A DNA stretch of 64,000 nucleotides. Origin: Pseudonocardia sp. HH130630-07. GTDB taxonomy: Bacteria; Actinomycetota; Actinomycetes; Mycobacteriales; Pseudonocardiaceae. The translations under genes were made by a program, and so were the position numbers. The notes beneath the pieces were generated by a model that saw only the letters and a list, made by a program, of their open reading frames with translations, was not told the origin of the DNA and did not search any database. Of the stretch, positions 7,850-16,289 are shown piece by piece. Numbering within the stretch: position 1 is the first letter of the stretch; every line of letters starts with the position of its first letter. The DNA is taken from positions 2,170,001-2,234,000 of the forward strand of contig NZ_CP013854.1 in assembly GCF_001698125.1 (NCBI RefSeq), written 5' to 3'.

Positions 7850-8296
7850 TCAGCGCGGCGCGGGCTCCCGGTCCAGACGACGGATGTCGGCCAGGGCGTC
7901 GGCCAGCGTGCGCCCGCCCAGTGACTCCAGCACCGCCCGTTCCGCGTCTGCCGTCAGTCGGGCGAAGTACTCGGCGCCGTTCGTGCTGACCAGGCAGACG
8001 TGCTCGCCCTCCGGCCGGCAGGCCCACAGCGGCTTCTCCCCGACCGCGCAGCGGTAGATCTCGGCGAGGCTGATCTCCCCGGCCGGACGGCTCAGCCGGG
8101 TGCCGCCGCCGCGCCCCTTGACCGACGTGATCAGTCCACCGGCCGCGAGCGGCACCAGCATCCGGCGGACCAGGCTGGGGTTGGTGCCGAGCGCCGTGGC
8201 GAGCTCGGCCGAGCTGGTGGGGCGCTCGTCGCCGTCGGCCCCGACCGCGAGGTACAGCATCGCCTGCAGTGCGCTGGAGAACCGGATGTCCAGCAC
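7850..8296 (-). CDS. Rrf2-family transcriptional regulator
   Basis: The GTG at 8296 is chosen because GGGGAGGTGA lies 5 bp upstream; an in-frame ATG at 8314 has no such site. It gives 148 residues. The winged helix (MLYLAVGADGDERPTSSAEL, then ALGTNPSLVRRMLVPLAAGG) is followed by the Rrf2 wing VKGRGGGTRLSRP. Only two cysteines lie in the sensor loop (WACRPEGEHVCLV), not the three that ligate Fe-S in IscR and NsrR. A thiol or electrophile sensor is therefore more likely than an Fe-S sensor. It is divergent from the Old Yellow Enzyme gene. Confidence 0.88.
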   Translation of the reverse strand: MLDIRFSSALQAMLYLAVGADGDERPTSSAELATALGTNPSLVRRMLVPLAAGGLITSVKGRGGGTRLSRPAGEISLAEIYRCAVGEKPLWACRPEGEHVCLVSTNGAEYFARLTADAERAVLESLGGRTLADALADIRRLDREPAPR

Positions 8297-8360
8297 GGCG
8301 TCACCTCCCCGCATCGGCCGGACCACAGCGTACCGGTCCCGGGCCACCGCGGACCGAATG

Positions 8361-8377
8361 GCAACAGTCACTGTTGC
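8361..8377. promoter_or_regulatory. Rrf2 operator candidate
   Basis: GCAACAGT-C-ACTGTTGC is a perfect 8+8 bp palindrome around one base. It lies in an AT-richer island of the divergent region between the Rrf2 gene and the OYE gene, and overlaps the predicted -35 of the OYE gene. It is the only long dyad in the region, so it is the best candidate for the Rrf2 site. Confidence 0.75.
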
Positions 8378-8401
8378 AGATCGTGAGTCTATATGTATCT
8401 T
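8374..8401 (+). promoter_or_regulatory. Predicted promoter of the Old Yellow Enzyme gene
   Basis: TTGCAG (8374-8379) and TATCTT (8396-8401) are separated by 16 bp. The -35 falls on the right arm of the palindrome at 8361-8377, so a bound regulator would block it. The ATG follows 83 bp after the -10. Confidence 0.5.
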
Positions 8402-8483
8402 TGATCGGAACCTTTTATCGCTCCCGCCCGGACCCGCCGACGTGCCCGTGCAGGGCCCCACCTGCAGGAGAAGTGACACCGAC

Positions 8484-9608
8484 ATGGCCACTCGTGCTGC
8501 CGAGCTCCTCGCCCGGCCCCTCACCCTCGGCTCCGCGGAGCTGCCGAACCGGATCGTCATGGCCCCGATGACCCGGGCGTTCTCGCCGGACGGCGTCCCC
8601 GGTGCAGACGTCGCCGCCTACTACCGGCGACGGGCCGCAGCGGGCACCGGGCTGATCATCACCGAGGGCACCTACGTCGACGACCCGTCCGCCGGTGACG
8701 TGCCGACGGTGCCGCGGTTCCACGGCGAGGCGTCGCTGGCCGGCTGGTCCGAGGTCGTCTCCGGGGTGCACGAGGCGGGCGGGCGGATCATGCCGCAGCT
8801 CTGGCACGTGGGCATCACCCGCACCGTCGGCAGCGGGCCGGTCCCCGAGGCGCCGTCGGTCGGCCCGTCGGGCATCGCGCTGGACGGCACCGAGGGCGCC
8901 GGCGAGGCCCTGACGACGGCCGGGCTCGACCGCATCATCGGTGCGTTCGCCGAGGCCGCGCGCCAGGCCGAGCGGATCGGTTTCGACGGCGTCGAACTGC
9001 ACGGCGCGCACGGCTACCTGATCGACGAGTTCCTGTGGGAGCGGACCAACCGCCGTACCGACTCCTATGGCGGTGGCCCGGCCGAGCGGGCCCGGTTCGC
9101 CGCGGAGATCGTGGCCGCGGTGCGGGCGCAGGTCGCCCCCGACTTCCCGATCGTGTTCCGGTTCTCGCAGTGGAAGGCCGGCGACTACGGCGCGAAGCTC
9201 GCCCGGACGCCGGACGAGCTGGCCACCGTGCTCACCCCGCTGGCCGAGGCCGGCGTGACCGCGTTCCACGCCTCCGGGCGCCGCTACTGGGAGCCGGAGT
9301 TCCCCGACGCCGACCCGGCGCTGAACGTGGCCGGGTGGACCCGGAAGGTCACCGGCCGGCCGACGATCACCGTCGGCTCGGTCGGCCTGGACCAGGTCTT
9401 CGCCCCGGAGACGCTCGCCGACGGCATCGGGACCGCGCACGTGGAGAGCGTGGAGCGGCTGCTGGACCGGCTGGAGAACGACGAGTTCGACCTCGTCGCC
9501 GTCGGCCGCGCGCTCCTGGCGGACCCGGAGTGGGGGCGGAAGGTCCTGGAGGGCCGCGAGTCCGATCTCGTCCCGTTCACCAAGGAGGCCCTGACCACCC
9601 TGCACTGA
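8484..9608 (+). CDS. Old Yellow Enzyme-family flavin oxidoreductase (alkene reductase)
   Basis: A 374-residue TIM-barrel FMN enzyme. Features are LPNRIVMAPMTRAF (FMN loop, about residue 23), the conserved QLWHVGI (about residue 112), the substrate-binding GVELHGAHGYLIDEF (about residues 173-187), NRRTDSYGG and the C-terminal phosphate-binding VAVGRALLADPEW. Such enzymes reduce activated C=C bonds of enals, enones or nitro compounds with NAD(P)H. Control by a divergent two-cysteine Rrf2 protein fits an electrophile-detoxification role. The ATG is preceded by AGGAGAAG. Confidence 0.9.
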   Translation: MATRAAELLARPLTLGSAELPNRIVMAPMTRAFSPDGVPGADVAAYYRRRAAAGTGLIITEGTYVDDPSAGDVPTVPRFHGEASLAGWSEVVSGVHEAGGRIMPQLWHVGITRTVGSGPVPEAPSVGPSGIALDGTEGAGEALTTAGLDRIIGAFAEAARQAERIGFDGVELHGAHGYLIDEFLWERTNRRTDSYGGGPAERARFAAEIVAAVRAQVAPDFPIVFRFSQWKAGDYGAKLARTPDELATVLTPLAEAGVTAFHASGRRYWEPEFPDADPALNVAGWTRKVTGRPTITVGSVGLDQVFAPETLADGIGTAHVESVERLLDRLENDEFDLVAVGRALLADPEWGRKVLEGRESDLVPFTKEALTTLH

Positions 9609-9622
9609 CCCCGCCCGCGGAC

Positions 9623-9673
9623 GCACTCATGGAGCGTGGGCCTCGTGGGACCGGGCTGAAGCTCCATGAGTGC
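9623..9673. terminator. Bidirectional hairpin between convergent genes (repeat family copy 2)
   Basis: Arms 9623-9635 and 9661-9673 pair perfectly over 13 bp (GCACTCATGGAGC and complement) around a 25-nt loop. It shares its stem core and the loop word GCCTCGT with the hairpin at 5449-5511. It lies between the OYE gene and the convergent NeuB-type gene. Confidence 0.75.
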
Positions 9674-9688
9674 AGGGACCCGAGCCCG

Positions 9689-10747
9689 TCAGATGATCTC
9701 CCACGTCAGAGGGGTGCCGCGGGGGACGCTGCGGGTGAAGGTCCGGCCCAGGACGGTCGTCAGGGTGTCGGTCGGGAGGCCACCGGCAGGGCGGATGGAG
9801 CGCACGTTCTGCTCGGTGACCTTCTCCCCGCTCTCCACGTCGGCGACGACGTAGAGCGACCGGCGCAGGGCCAGGGTGTCGCGCTCGGACTCCCGCGGCC
9901 CGAACCGGGCCGGGCCCATCGCCTTCCGCGCGGCGTCGCCCTCGGTGACCAGCGACGCCAGCTCCCCCGGCTCCAGCGAGAAGTCCGAGTCGACGCCGCC
10001 GTCGGACCGCTGCAGCGTCACGTGCTTCTCGATCGCCACCGCGCCCAGCGCGACCGCGGCGACCGACACGCCGATGCCCGGGGTGTGGTCGGACAGCCCG
10101 ATCGGGATCCCGAACGCCTCGCGCAGCGCCGAGATCGACTGCAGGTTCGCGTCCGCCGGGTCGGCCGGGTACGAGGCGGTGCAGGCGAGCAGCACGATCT
10201 CGGTCGCCCCGCCGTCGCGGGCCGCGGTCAGCGCCGCGTCGATCTCGGCGAGCGTCGCCATCCCGGTCGAGACGACCAGCGGCTTGCCGGTGGCGGCCAT
10301 CCGGCGGATCAGCGGCAGGTCGACCAGCTCGGCCGAGGCGACCTTGTACGCCGGGGCGTCCAGGGACTCCAGCAGCTCGATCGCCGTCGGGTCGAACGGG
10401 CTGGAGAACGGCACGAGGCCGTGCTCCCGGGCCCTGGCGAACAGCGGCTCGTGCCACTCCCACGGCGTGTGCGCCTGCTCGTAGAGCTGGTAGAGGTTCC
10501 GGCCGCCCCACAGCCCGTGGTCGTCACGGATCCGGAAGGCCGGCCCGTCGACGTCGATGGTGATCGTGTCGGCCCGGTAGGTCTGGAACTTGACCGCCTG
10601 CGCGCCGGAACCGGCGATCGCGTCGACGATCTCCAGGGCGCGGTCCAGCGATCCGTTGTGGTTGCCGGACACCTCGGCGATGACGAACGGTCGCTCGCCG
10701 GGGCCGACGCGGTGTCCACCGATCTCGATCGCGTCCGGAATGCGCAT
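9689..10747 (-). CDS. N-acetylneuraminate/pseudaminate synthase-family protein (NeuB/PseI type)
   Basis: A 352-residue protein with the two-domain layout of sialic-acid-type synthases. The TIM barrel starts PFVIAEVSGNHNG (about residue 20) and contains AVKFQTYRADTI, the VSTGMATLAEID loop and GLSDHTPG (about residue 223). A linker follows, then a C-terminal antifreeze-like SAF domain (LRRSLYVVADVESGE, about residues 295-310). Family members condense phosphoenolpyruvate with an N-acetyl sugar to a nonulosonic acid. The WGGRNLYQLYEQAHTPWEWH stretch resembles PseI more than NeuB. No other nonulosonate gene is seen nearby, so the pathway must be completed elsewhere. It lies beside, and divergent from, cell-envelope glycan genes. 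Confidence 0.82.
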   Translation of the reverse strand: MRIPDAIEIGGHRVGPGERPFVIAEVSGNHNGSLDRALEIVDAIAGSGAQAVKFQTYRADTITIDVDGPAFRIRDDHGLWGGRNLYQLYEQAHTPWEWHEPLFARAREHGLVPFSSPFDPTAIELLESLDAPAYKVASAELVDLPLIRRMAATGKPLVVSTGMATLAEIDAALTAARDGGATEIVLLACTASYPADPADANLQSISALREAFGIPIGLSDHTPGIGVSVAAVALGAVAIEKHVTLQRSDGGVDSDFSLEPGELASLVTEGDAARKAMGPARFGPRESERDTLALRRSLYVVADVESGEKVTEQNVRSIRPAGGLPTDTLTTVLGRTFTRSVPRGTPLTWEII

Positions 10748-10891
10748 GCCGACGAGGGTAGTCAGGCCGGGTCCGGCGGTGCGCCGCCGTCCCCGAAGTA
10801 CCGACCGGCCGCAAACCACGACACGCCGGAGCGATAGCCTGCTGGCCGCGGCGCCGTAGGAGGACCGACCGACGCCCGGGAAGGACGAGGA

Positions 10892-11575
10892 GTGGACACC
10901 GACGCCGACACCGGCACCTGGGTGGTGGTCCCCGTGTACAACGAGGGGACCGTCATCGCCGACGTCGTCACCGAGGTCCGCACCCGCTTCCCGAACGTCG
11001 TCTGCGTCGACGACGGCAGCCGCGACGACTCCGCCGCCCGGATCGCGGGCACCCCCGCGCACCTGGTTCGGCACCCGATCAACCTGGGTCAGGGCGCGTC
11101 CCTGCAGACCGGGATCGACTACGCCCTGCGCCGCGGCGCCGAGCGGGTCGTCACCTTCGACGCCGACGGCCAGCACGACGTGGCCGACGCCGCGGCGATG
11201 GTCGAGATCGTGCGCAGCGGGGCGGCCGACGCCGTGCTCGGCTCCCGGTTCCTGGAGGCGACCGAGCCGATCCCCCCGCTCAAGCGGCTCGTGCTGCGGA
11301 CCGTCGCGATGCTGTCCCCGGCCAGCCGGAAGCTGCAGCTCACCGACGCGCACAACGGCCTGCGGGTGCTGTCCCGGCCGGTGCTGGAGGAGCTGCGGAT
11401 CTCGATGAACGGGATGGCGCACGCCTCCGAGATCGTCGCCGCGCTGGCCCGGTCGTCCTGGCGGATCAGGGAGGCACCGGTCACGATCCGGTACACCGAG
11501 TACTCCCGATCCAAGGGTCAGTCGTTGTTCAACGGGGTGAACATCCTGTTCGACCTGTCCGTCCGACAGAGGTAG
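10892..11575 (+). CDS. GT2 glycosyltransferase, PpgS/DPM-like polyprenyl-phosphate sugar synthase
   Basis: A 227-residue GT-A enzyme. VVVPVYNEGTVIADVV starts the nucleotide-binding fold, VVCVDDGSRDDS holds the first Asp, FDADGQHD is the metal-binding motif (about residues 89-96), and VLGSRF and the RYTEYSRSKGQS tail match the polyprenyl-phosphate hexose synthase group. There are no membrane helices. The next gene encodes a small membrane DUF2304 protein. In Mycobacterium tuberculosis the GT2 PpgS (Rv3631) makes polyprenyl-phosphate-GalNAc and is helped by the adjacent small membrane protein Rv3632. The sugar used here is inferred from that layout, not proven. Confidence 0.85.
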   Translation: MDTDADTGTWVVVPVYNEGTVIADVVTEVRTRFPNVVCVDDGSRDDSAARIAGTPAHLVRHPINLGQGASLQTGIDYALRRGAERVVTFDADGQHDVADAAAMVEIVRSGAADAVLGSRFLEATEPIPPLKRLVLRTVAMLSPASRKLQLTDAHNGLRVLSRPVLEELRISMNGMAHASEIVAALARSSWRIREAPVTIRYTEYSRSKGQSLFNGVNILFDLSVRQR

Positions 11576-11579
11576 TGCC

Positions 11580-12044
11580 GTGATCGTCCAGATCGTCCTC
11601 GTGCTCGCCGCGCTGGCCGCGCTCGTCTACTTCGTCCGCAGCGGGCAGAACGTCAAGATCCGCGCCAGCAAGCGGTTGGCGTTCGGTGCGTTCGTCGTCG
11701 TGAACATCTATGCGGTGCTCCGGCCGGACGACGTGACCGTCCTCGCCCGCGCGCTGGGCATCGGCCGCGGCACCGACCTCATCGTGTACCTGCTGGTCGT
11801 CGCGTTCGTGTTCGGGATGCTGAACTCCTACCTGCGCGACCGCGAGATCAGCCAGCACCTGACCAACCTGGCCCGCCAGATCGCCGTCCGGGACGCCGAG
11901 CTGGCCCGCCGCGAGGAGGAGCTGGCCCGCAAGCTCGACCAGCTCGCCGAGCGCGACGCCCGGTCGGCGACGGCCGCCGGCAACGGCCACGCCCAGGACG
12001 CGAGCGACGCCGTCACCGGTGCGGCGGGACGGCCGCACACCTGA
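11580..12044 (+). CDS. DUF2304 small membrane protein, probable partner of the GT2
   Basis: A GTG start 4 bp after the GT2 stop; 154 residues. There are three hydrophobic segments (about 2-19, 33-50 and 64-82). The cytoplasmic tail has a charged coiled-coil stretch, RDAELARREEELARKLDQL, at about residues 101-119. DUF2304 proteins accompany GT2 polyprenyl-phosphate sugar synthases and are thought to anchor or activate them at the membrane. The tight spacing supports co-translation with the glycosyltransferase. Confidence 0.8.
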   Translation: MIVQIVLVLAALAALVYFVRSGQNVKIRASKRLAFGAFVVVNIYAVLRPDDVTVLARALGIGRGTDLIVYLLVVAFVFGMLNSYLRDREISQHLTNLARQIAVRDAELARREEELARKLDQLAERDARSATAAGNGHAQDASDAVTGAAGRPHT

Positions 12045-12117
12045 TCGTGCGCGGGTTCGGGCGAGGCCGGCCACCGGCGCCACGGCGCGTCCGGGCGGAC
12101 GGGCTCGGGGGTGCGCC

Positions 12118-14148
12118 GTGCTCGATCACCTGATCCTGCTCGGTGCACTGATCCTGGCCCTCGCGCCCGGTGCGGGGCTCGCCCTGCTCGCCGGGGTGCG
12201 TTCCCCGCTGCTCGTCCTCGCCGTCGCCCCGGCCACGACGATCGGCCTGCTCGTGCTCGCCGCCTGCGGGTTCGCCGCGGCCGGGCTACCGTTCGGCCCG
12301 GTCGGGGTCGGCGTCCTGACGCTGCTTCTCGTCGCCGGCGGGATCGTCCGGTGGTGGCGCCGGGCCGACCGGCCGGTCCCCCGGCTGCGCCCGTGGGCAC
12401 CGCGGGTCGCCGCGATCGGCATGGTCGCGGTCGGCGCGGCGCTCGCCACGCGGACCTGGCTGCGCGGGTTCAGTGGCCTCGACCGGGTCGCGCAGGAGCA
12501 CGACATGGTCACCCACCAGGTGCTCGTCGCCTACATGATGCGCACCGGGCGGATGGCCCCGTGGCAGATCCAGCCGTCCGACCTGCTGTCCGGGCAGCCG
12601 GTGTCGACCTACCCCGGCGGCGGGCACCTCGCGCCCGCACTGCTCGCCGGGTTCGGGGCGGAGCCGGTCGCCGCGCTGAACGCGTTCACGATCGTCTACC
12701 TCGCGGTGTGCTGGGTGTTCGGCTCCGCCGTCCTCGGTGTCGTCGCCGCCCGCCGGATCGGTACCGGGCGGACGACGTCGTGGCTGGTCGGGGGCGTCGC
12801 CGCGGTCGTCGCACCCGCGCTGTACCGGCCGCCGTTCCAGCTGATGCACGACGGCGGGATCTACCCGAACGCCGTCGCGCTGGCCCTGACACCCGGCCTG
12901 CTCGCCGGGTTCCTGCTGGCCTGGCGGGAGCGCAGCCGGCTCGGTACCGGTGCCGCACTCGGACTCGGCTCGGCCGGTCTGGTCGCCGTGCACCCGAGCG
13001 CCGCCATGACCGTGGGGCTGAGCCTGCTCGCCTGGGCGGTCGGCGACCTCGTGCACCGGCCGACCAGGGCGACGCTGTACCGCACCCTGCCGGTACTCGG
13101 CGGCACCGCGGCGGTCGCGGTACTCGCCGGGCTCCCCCTGGTGCTGTCCAGCACGGCCTCCGTCGGAGGCGTCGCCGCGTTCCCGCCGGACAGCCCGCCG
13201 TCCGGGTTCGCCGACGCGCTCGGGAGCGCGATCGGGCTCGGCTACGGCGGCTACCTCGACGAGGGGCACCGGATCGGCCAGGCCGGGCTCACCGTGCTCT
13301 GCCTCGCCGGGGTCGCCGCGGCGGTCCGTGCCGGGCGTGGTCTGGGCCTGGTCACCGCGTGGGCGGCCTGGGTGGGTGTCACCTTCGCCGCGATGCTGAG
13401 CCCCGGCACCGGCGCGGAGGCCCCGGTCACCGGCTTCTTCTACCACGCGATGGTGCGGATCTGGGCGCACGTGTCGATCTTCGTCCCGGCGCTGGCCGCC
13501 CTCGCGGTGGTGCTGGCGGTCGCGGTCGTGGTCCGTGCGGTCCGCCGGGCGCTCCCGGTCGTGCTGCGCGGTCCGACGGTGCTCGCCGTCGCCGTGCTGG
13601 CGTGCGCCGCCGGGCTCGTCGTCGTCCCCGTCCGCACCGCCGTCGCGACGAACACGGCCGCGGTCGCCTCCCGCTACGCCGAACCGGAATTCGTCCGGGT
13701 CGGCCCCGAGGACCTCGCCGCGGTCGAGTTCCTGCGTGACCGCGTCGCGCCGGGCGAGCGGGTGATGAACTCGGCCAACGACGGGTCCACGTTCCTCTAC
13801 GTCGGGGCCGGGATCCCGGTCGTCAGCACCGCGACCCTGGGCACCGCGACGACGGGCTGGTCCATCCCGCTGCAACGCGGCTTCCGGGACTACCCACAGG
13901 ACCCGTCGATCCGCGGGATGCTGCGCGATCTCGACGTGGGCTGGGTCTACGTCGATACGGCCGCACCCGGGATCGGGGCCGCGGGTGCCCCGTACAACTG
14001 GGTCGACCCCACCGTCCCGTTCACCGTCCCGCCGGGACTGCAGGATCTCGACGAGCGTCCGCTCCCGGGCCTGACCAAGGAGTTCACCGACGGCACGGTG
14101 TCGGTGTACCGGCTCGACCTGGACCGCATCGACCAGCCGGTCGGCTGA
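12118..14148 (+). CDS. Large multispanning membrane protein (DUF6541-like)
   Basis: The GTG at 12118 is chosen because the hydrophobic N-terminus LDHLILLGALILALAPGAG begins there; upstream sequence in frame is Arg-rich and not conserved-looking. It has 676 residues with roughly twelve membrane helices over about residues 5-515. A soluble domain follows (about 530-676) containing FLRDRVAPGERVMNSANDG. The arrangement of many helices plus an outer C-terminal domain resembles GT-C-type or polymer-processing envelope proteins. Placement after a polyprenyl-phosphate sugar synthase suggests it may use that lipid-linked sugar outside the membrane. That function is inference. Confidence 0.72.
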   Translation: MLDHLILLGALILALAPGAGLALLAGVRSPLLVLAVAPATTIGLLVLAACGFAAAGLPFGPVGVGVLTLLLVAGGIVRWWRRADRPVPRLRPWAPRVAAIGMVAVGAALATRTWLRGFSGLDRVAQEHDMVTHQVLVAYMMRTGRMAPWQIQPSDLLSGQPVSTYPGGGHLAPALLAGFGAEPVAALNAFTIVYLAVCWVFGSAVLGVVAARRIGTGRTTSWLVGGVAAVVAPALYRPPFQLMHDGGIYPNAVALALTPGLLAGFLLAWRERSRLGTGAALGLGSAGLVAVHPSAAMTVGLSLLAWAVGDLVHRPTRATLYRTLPVLGGTAAVAVLAGLPLVLSSTASVGGVAAFPPDSPPSGFADALGSAIGLGYGGYLDEGHRIGQAGLTVLCLAGVAAAVRAGRGLGLVTAWAAWVGVTFAAMLSPGTGAEAPVTGFFYHAMVRIWAHVSIFVPALAALAVVLAVAVVVRAVRRALPVVLRGPTVLAVAVLACAAGLVVVPVRTAVATNTAAVASRYAEPEFVRVGPEDLAAVEFLRDRVAPGERVMNSANDGSTFLYVGAGIPVVSTATLGTATTGWSIPLQRGFRDYPQDPSIRGMLRDLDVGWVYVDTAAPGIGAAGAPYNWVDPTVPFTVPPGLQDLDERPLPGLTKEFTDGTVSVYRLDLDRIDQPVG

Positions 14149-14183
14149 CCGCCGTCCCCCACCCACCACGAGAGGACCCACGC

Positions 14184-15131
14184 ATGCGCGCGCTCGTCAC
14201 CGGCGGAGCCGGTTTCATCGGTTCCACCCTGGTCGACTCGCTCCTCGCCCGGGGCGACGAGGTGCTCGTCGTGGACGACCTCTCGGCCGGGAAGCGGGAC
14301 AACCTCCCGCCGGGGGTCGGACCGACCGAGCTGGACATCCGCGACACCGAGCGACTGACGGCGTGCACCGCGGACTTCCGGCCGGACGCCGTGTACCACC
14401 TGGCCGCGCAGATCGACGTCCGCACGTCGATGGCCGACCCGCTGCACGACGCCTCGGTGAACGTCCTCGGCACGCTGTCGGTGCTGCGGGCCGCGCGCGA
14501 CGCGGGCGCCGGTGCGGTCGTCGTCTGCTCCACCGGGGGCGCGATCTACGGCGACGGCGCGCCGCTCCCCACCGGGGAGGACCAGCCGGCCGAGCCGGAG
14601 TCGCCGTACGGGATGAGCAAGCTCGCCGCCGAGGGCTACACCCGCTTCTTCGTGCGGGAGCACGGCCTGCCCGCGCTCGTGCTGCGCTTCGCCAACGTCT
14701 ACGGGCCGCGCCAGCACCCCGCGGGCGGTGCGGGGGTGGTGTCGCTGTTCTGCGACCGGGCGCGGGCCGGGCTGCGGCCCACCGTGTTCGGCGACGGCGG
14801 CCAGACGCGGGACTTCCTCTACGTCGGTGACATCGCCAGGGCCGCGACCGCGGCCGCCGACCGGCTCGCGGCCGGGGAGCTGGCCGGTTCGGTGTTCAAC
14901 GTCGGCACCGGCACCGAGTCCACCATCACCGAGCTGGCCGCGACGATCGGCCGGATCGCCGGGCTGGACGCCGCGGACTTCGCCCCCGAGTACCGGGCGG
15001 CCCGGCCGGGCGAGCTGCGGCGCAGCTGCCTCGACCCGTCCCGCGGGATCGCCGAGCTGGGTCTGCCGACCCCGACGACGCTCGCCGACGGCCTCGCCGC
15101 GACCTGGGCCTGGCACACCTCCCGGGCCTGA
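14184..15131 (+). CDS. NAD-dependent epimerase/dehydratase, GalE type
   Basis: A 315-residue extended SDR. The dinucleotide site is TGGAGFIGS (about residue 6), the Ser of the triad is in CSTGGAIYGD and YGMSK gives Tyr and Lys (about residues 150-154). FANVYGPRQHP and GGQTRDFLYVGD are typical of UDP-hexose 4-epimerases and dTDP-glucose dehydratase relatives. It probably interconverts UDP-glucose/UDP-galactose or their N-acetyl forms to supply galactan or the GT2 upstream. The substrate is not resolved by sequence alone. Confidence 0.85.
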   Translation: MRALVTGGAGFIGSTLVDSLLARGDEVLVVDDLSAGKRDNLPPGVGPTELDIRDTERLTACTADFRPDAVYHLAAQIDVRTSMADPLHDASVNVLGTLSVLRAARDAGAGAVVVCSTGGAIYGDGAPLPTGEDQPAEPESPYGMSKLAAEGYTRFFVREHGLPALVLRFANVYGPRQHPAGGAGVVSLFCDRARAGLRPTVFGDGGQTRDFLYVGDIARAATAAADRLAAGELAGSVFNVGTGTESTITELAATIGRIAGLDAADFAPEYRAARPGELRRSCLDPSRGIAELGLPTPTTLADGLAATWAWHTSRA

Positions 15132-15158
15132 CCGCCGAGCGGTCCGGCCCCGGGCGGA

Positions 15159-16289
15159 TCAGCTGTAGACGGCCAGGGTCAGCATCGCGATCCAGGCCAC
15201 GGCGAGCACCTGCAGCACCCGGTCGCCCAGGGCGATCTCCTCGGGCTCGCCGCCGGTGCCCCGGTCGACGTCCACCGAGTACCGCAGCACCGCGATCACG
15301 AACGGCACGATCGACAGCACCGACCAGACGGTGTTGTGGTGCGCCTCGCGGATCTCGAACGCCCAGAGGCCGTAGGTCATGATCATGACCGTGGCCGACA
15401 GCGACCAGATGTAGCGCAGGTACGACGACGAGTAGCTCTCCAGCGACTTGCGGATCTTCGCCCCGGTCGCCTCGGCCAGCTGCCGCTCCGCGTACCGCTT
15501 GCCCGCCACCATGAACAGCGATCCGAAACCGGTGACCAGCAGGAACCACTGCGACAGCGGGATGCCGGTCGCGACACCACCGGCGATCGAGCGCATCAGG
15601 AAGCCGGACGCGACGATGCAGATGTCGAGCACCGGCTGGTGCTTGAGCCACAGGCAGTACGACAGCTGCACGGCGACGTACACCGCGAGCACGACGATCA
15701 GTTCCCAGGTGACCAGGAACGACAGCAGGATCGCCGCCCCGAACAGCACCGCGGAGGCCGCGTAGGCCAGCGGCACCGGGACGATCCCGGCCGCGATCGG
15801 GCGGCGGCGCTTCGTCGGGTGCGCCCGGTCGGCCTCGACGTCGAGCGCGTCGTTGACCAGGTAGACGCCGGACGCGGCGAGCGAGAACGCCGCGAACGCG
15901 ATCAGGCAGTCGACCAGCACCTCGAGGCCGAACAGCCCGCCGCCGACGAACGGCGCCGCGAACACCAGGACGTTCTTGACCCACTGCCGGGGACGCATCG
16001 TGCGGACCAGGCCGCGGGCGACCATCGCCGTCGTCCGCTCGGACGGGTCCAGCGGGACGTGCGGCGCGGCCGCGGCACCCGCTGCGCCCACCGCCGCGTC
16101 GGCCTCGTGGCCCTCCGGGGCGCCGGCGTCGTCCGGGGCGTCCGGCTCGACCGGGGTGGCCGGGTCGGCGGCGCGGGCGATCTCGGCCTTCGACGGGGTG
16201 CCGGTGGCGGCGTCGGTCGGGTCGGTCGCGTCGATCCCGGCGGGGTCGATCTTCGCGGGGTCGATCTTGGCGGGGTCCGTGCTGGTCAT
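15159..16289 (-). CDS. ubiA: Decaprenyl-phosphate phosphoribosyltransferase (UbiA family)
   Basis: A 376-residue UbiA-superfamily prenyltransferase. About 100 N-terminal residues are low complexity and include a short repeat (PAKIDPAKIDP). The membrane core begins at MRPRQWVKNVLVFAAP. The first Asp-rich motif NDALDVEADRAHPTKRRRP (about residue 140) binds Mg-pyrophosphate; the second lies near GKRYAER. This matches DPPR synthase (Rv3806c), which attaches phosphoribose to decaprenyl phosphate as the first step to decaprenyl-phospho-arabinose. The 4-bp overlap with the PAP2 phosphatase upstream mirrors the mycobacterial Rv3806c-Rv3807c pair. It implies an arabinogalactan wall, as known for Pseudonocardiaceae. 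Confidence 0.9.
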   Translation of the reverse strand: MTSTDPAKIDPAKIDPAGIDATDPTDAATGTPSKAEIARAADPATPVEPDAPDDAGAPEGHEADAAVGAAGAAAAPHVPLDPSERTTAMVARGLVRTMRPRQWVKNVLVFAAPFVGGGLFGLEVLVDCLIAFAAFSLAASGVYLVNDALDVEADRAHPTKRRRPIAAGIVPVPLAYAASAVLFGAAILLSFLVTWELIVVLAVYVAVQLSYCLWLKHQPVLDICIVASGFLMRSIAGGVATGIPLSQWFLLVTGFGSLFMVAGKRYAERQLAEATGAKIRKSLESYSSSYLRYIWSLSATVMIMTYGLWAFEIREAHHNTVWSVLSIVPFVIAVLRYSVDVDRGTGGEPEEIALGDRVLQVLAVAWIAMLTLAVYS

